Part shown: in pieces, positions 62,461 through 64,000 of the stretch | How positions within the stretch are numbered: position 1 is the first letter of the stretch | Layout: each line of letters starts with the position of its first letter | Source: Helopsaltes ochotensis | Taxonomy: Eukaryota > Chordata > Aves > Passeriformes > Locustellidae | NCBI GenBank assembly: GCA_013400155.1 | Contig: VXBM01001094.1 | Coordinates: 95,189-159,188 of the forward strand | DNA length: 64,000 nucleotides | Direction of reading: 5' to 3' | Notes under the pieces: generated by a model | Database searches by the model: none | What the model was told of the DNA's origin: nothing | What the model saw: only the letters and a program-made list of their open reading frames with translations | Translations under genes and position numbers: made by a program

Positions 62461-63774
62461 TTCTGTCCTCTCTTCATTGTGTCAATAAAATAGAGTTGTG
62501 CAGAGCTGCTCTAATCAGCTTAGAGTGCTAATTCATTGCACTGGGATGCTATCTGGGTCCGGCTACAGGTGGGCACTATAAGGGGTCAGTCTCCAGGGGA
62601 GTCTAATTGTGTCTCTCTTGGGTCTTGTTTGCAGAATAACTCAAATCTCAAACCCTGGCTTAAGAAAGGAAGGGAAAATGCACAAACACAGGCGTGCAGG
62701 GGCACAAAACATCTCTAAGATGCGCTGCACGGTCTCACAGTGGTTTCTGTTTTGACAACGGGGAAGGGAATGCTCTAGTTCAGAGGCAGAAGGTAATTAG
62801 GAAACTTTGTAGATTGATTTTTAAAATTTATTTAGGAACGTGGTCATTTTGAGATATAACTGTGTGAGAGGGAGGGGAGTCCCTTGATGCTGGAGAGGGG
62901 TTTGAGGGGAGTCTCGCCTCTAAATTTTTGAGGAAAGTAGGAGGTGATGCTTTCTGCTGGGGACTTCAGGTCTCATGCTGGGTTATGGCAGAGAACACAC
63001 GGGGAATGACCAAGGGAGGATGAGTACGAGGGGAATGGAAACCTCATGTTTGTCTTCTGCCCCAGTACTGAGCAGTTTGGCCTCAGAACTGTCCCTAACA
63101 CAAGACAAACAGGCTGCAGGCTTTGCTGGTTTGGTTTTTTTTCATAGATGTTTTTGTGTTTACTGCCAACCACAAAAAACAGCTGAGAAAAGAGAGACTG
63201 GTGGGGAGAAGGGGAGGGAATTCCCAGCGAATCTCCTGTTTCTTGCCACCTTGTCCCAGGGTGGCAGTGTGGGAGCATCTGCCCTGGGCTGTGTCCTTAT
63301 CTCTGCCAGCTCTGCATCCCTAGGGCAGCCCTGGCATCTCTTTCATCAAGCACTGAGCAGAAACTGCCCAAATTTCCCAGACAGACATGCGGGATGCTGC
63401 CAAATATCTTCCTGAAGCAAGGCCAGCAACCCCAGCACAACTCAGCTCCCAGCACTTGCTATGCAAGCCAACAGAGGCGGGCAGAGATGAGTTATAGGTT
63501 TCCTACCAAAAATTTCCCAGTGCCTCAAGGATGGCAGAGCAGCCCTGGCACCTCCTCTGGCTGGGGAGGAAGGGCACGGCTTGTGGCAGAGCAGCCAGTG
63601 ACTCTGTGGAAAGAAAAATGCAGTAAAAGTGCTAAAGAAAACTGAACAAATCATAAATTTCCTTAATAGTGTAGCAAGAGGTGAAAGGCTGTTTATTTGG
63701 ACAGCATTTTGCTTTTAAATTGGCATGAAGATTTTCCCACAGAATGCGTTTCCCTTGCCCATAATTGCTCATGC

Positions 63775-63805
<31 letters not shown>

Positions 63806-64000
63806 AAGAAAAAAAAAAAGAAAAAAGGGCACTTTTTGGAATTACTTAACAAATTTCAGTTTTGAGAAAAAAATACTGGGTTCCTCCCATACTGTTTTTT
63901 GTCTCCGTGTGACTGAAGTTCTCAGTGGTTTGTGTGCAGGAACAGTGGACAGGTCATGGTTGTGGCACGTAGGGCAGGGACAGATCCTCTCCTGAAGCGC
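62461..64000. other. Intronic sequence, no gene seen
   Basis: Includes a GC-richer part at about 63000-63600 with overlapping unrelated frames, and the A-rich tract at 63775-63826. Confidence 0.55.
63775..63826. repeat. A-rich (A with G interruptions) tract
   Basis: Runs of 18, 14, 11 and 6 A separated by single G. Simple low-complexity sequence; long Lys- or Phe-rich frames across it are artefacts. Confidence 0.9.

Larger units (their letters stand above)
48701..64000 (+). other. MECOM: Downstream MECOM intron (partial)
   Basis: This is inferred to be the intron after the PR-domain exon, which in vertebrates is very long. No sequence encoding the second half of the PR domain or the zinc fingers was found here, so the intron extends past the end of the window. 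It contains a poly-T tract, an N gap, CpG-rich patches and AT-rich blocks, described separately. Confidence 0.8.

Noticed and set aside
63632..63832. Phe-rich reverse frame and Lys-rich forward frame over the A-rich tract
   Set aside because: Translation of low-complexity sequence.

Overview
This window looks like part of a bird genome, perhaps a songbird, and most of it is non-coding intron. The evidence for a sauropsid is a short 3'-end fragment of a CR1 retroposon (about 39770-39825), very few interspersed repeats, and long stretches of AT-rich single-copy sequence broken by short GC/CpG-rich patches. The species cannot be fixed from the sequence.

One protein-coding exon is secure: 48351-48700 on the + strand. 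It encodes 116 codons of MECOM (MDS1-EVI1, PRDM3). They include the acidic N-terminal segment and the first half of the PR domain. The exon has a good acceptor and a consensus donor, enters in the middle of a codon and leaves at a codon boundary. Everything before it (1-48350) is therefore read as the upstream MECOM intron, and everything after it (48701-64000) as the next intron. Neither the first MECOM exon nor the later PR-domain and zinc-finger exons are present.

The intronic sequence is not featureless. An open, protein-like frame of about 146 codons lies on the - strand at 47681-48119 and runs into an A-tract and an assembly gap. It resembles a fragment of a helical or coiled-coil protein, and may be a retrocopy, but I cannot name its parent. 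Other structures are a near-perfect hairpin at 12213-12290, a perfect 20-bp palindrome at 42676-42695, a 14-bp HNF1-like palindrome at 14903-14916, a two-copy 27-bp tandem repeat at 2377-2430, four CpG-rich patches and several AT-rich blocks that may be conserved enhancers. Very long A/T homopolymers (77 nt at 40129, about 74 nt at 52405) and two N gaps that each abut an A/T run show where the assembly is least reliable.

No tRNA, rRNA, CRISPR array, complete transposon or intact second gene was found. MECOM is a transcriptional regulator of blood stem cells, kidney and other tissues, and long introns with scattered regulatory DNA fit a gene of this kind. The enhancer reading of any individual block is inference.
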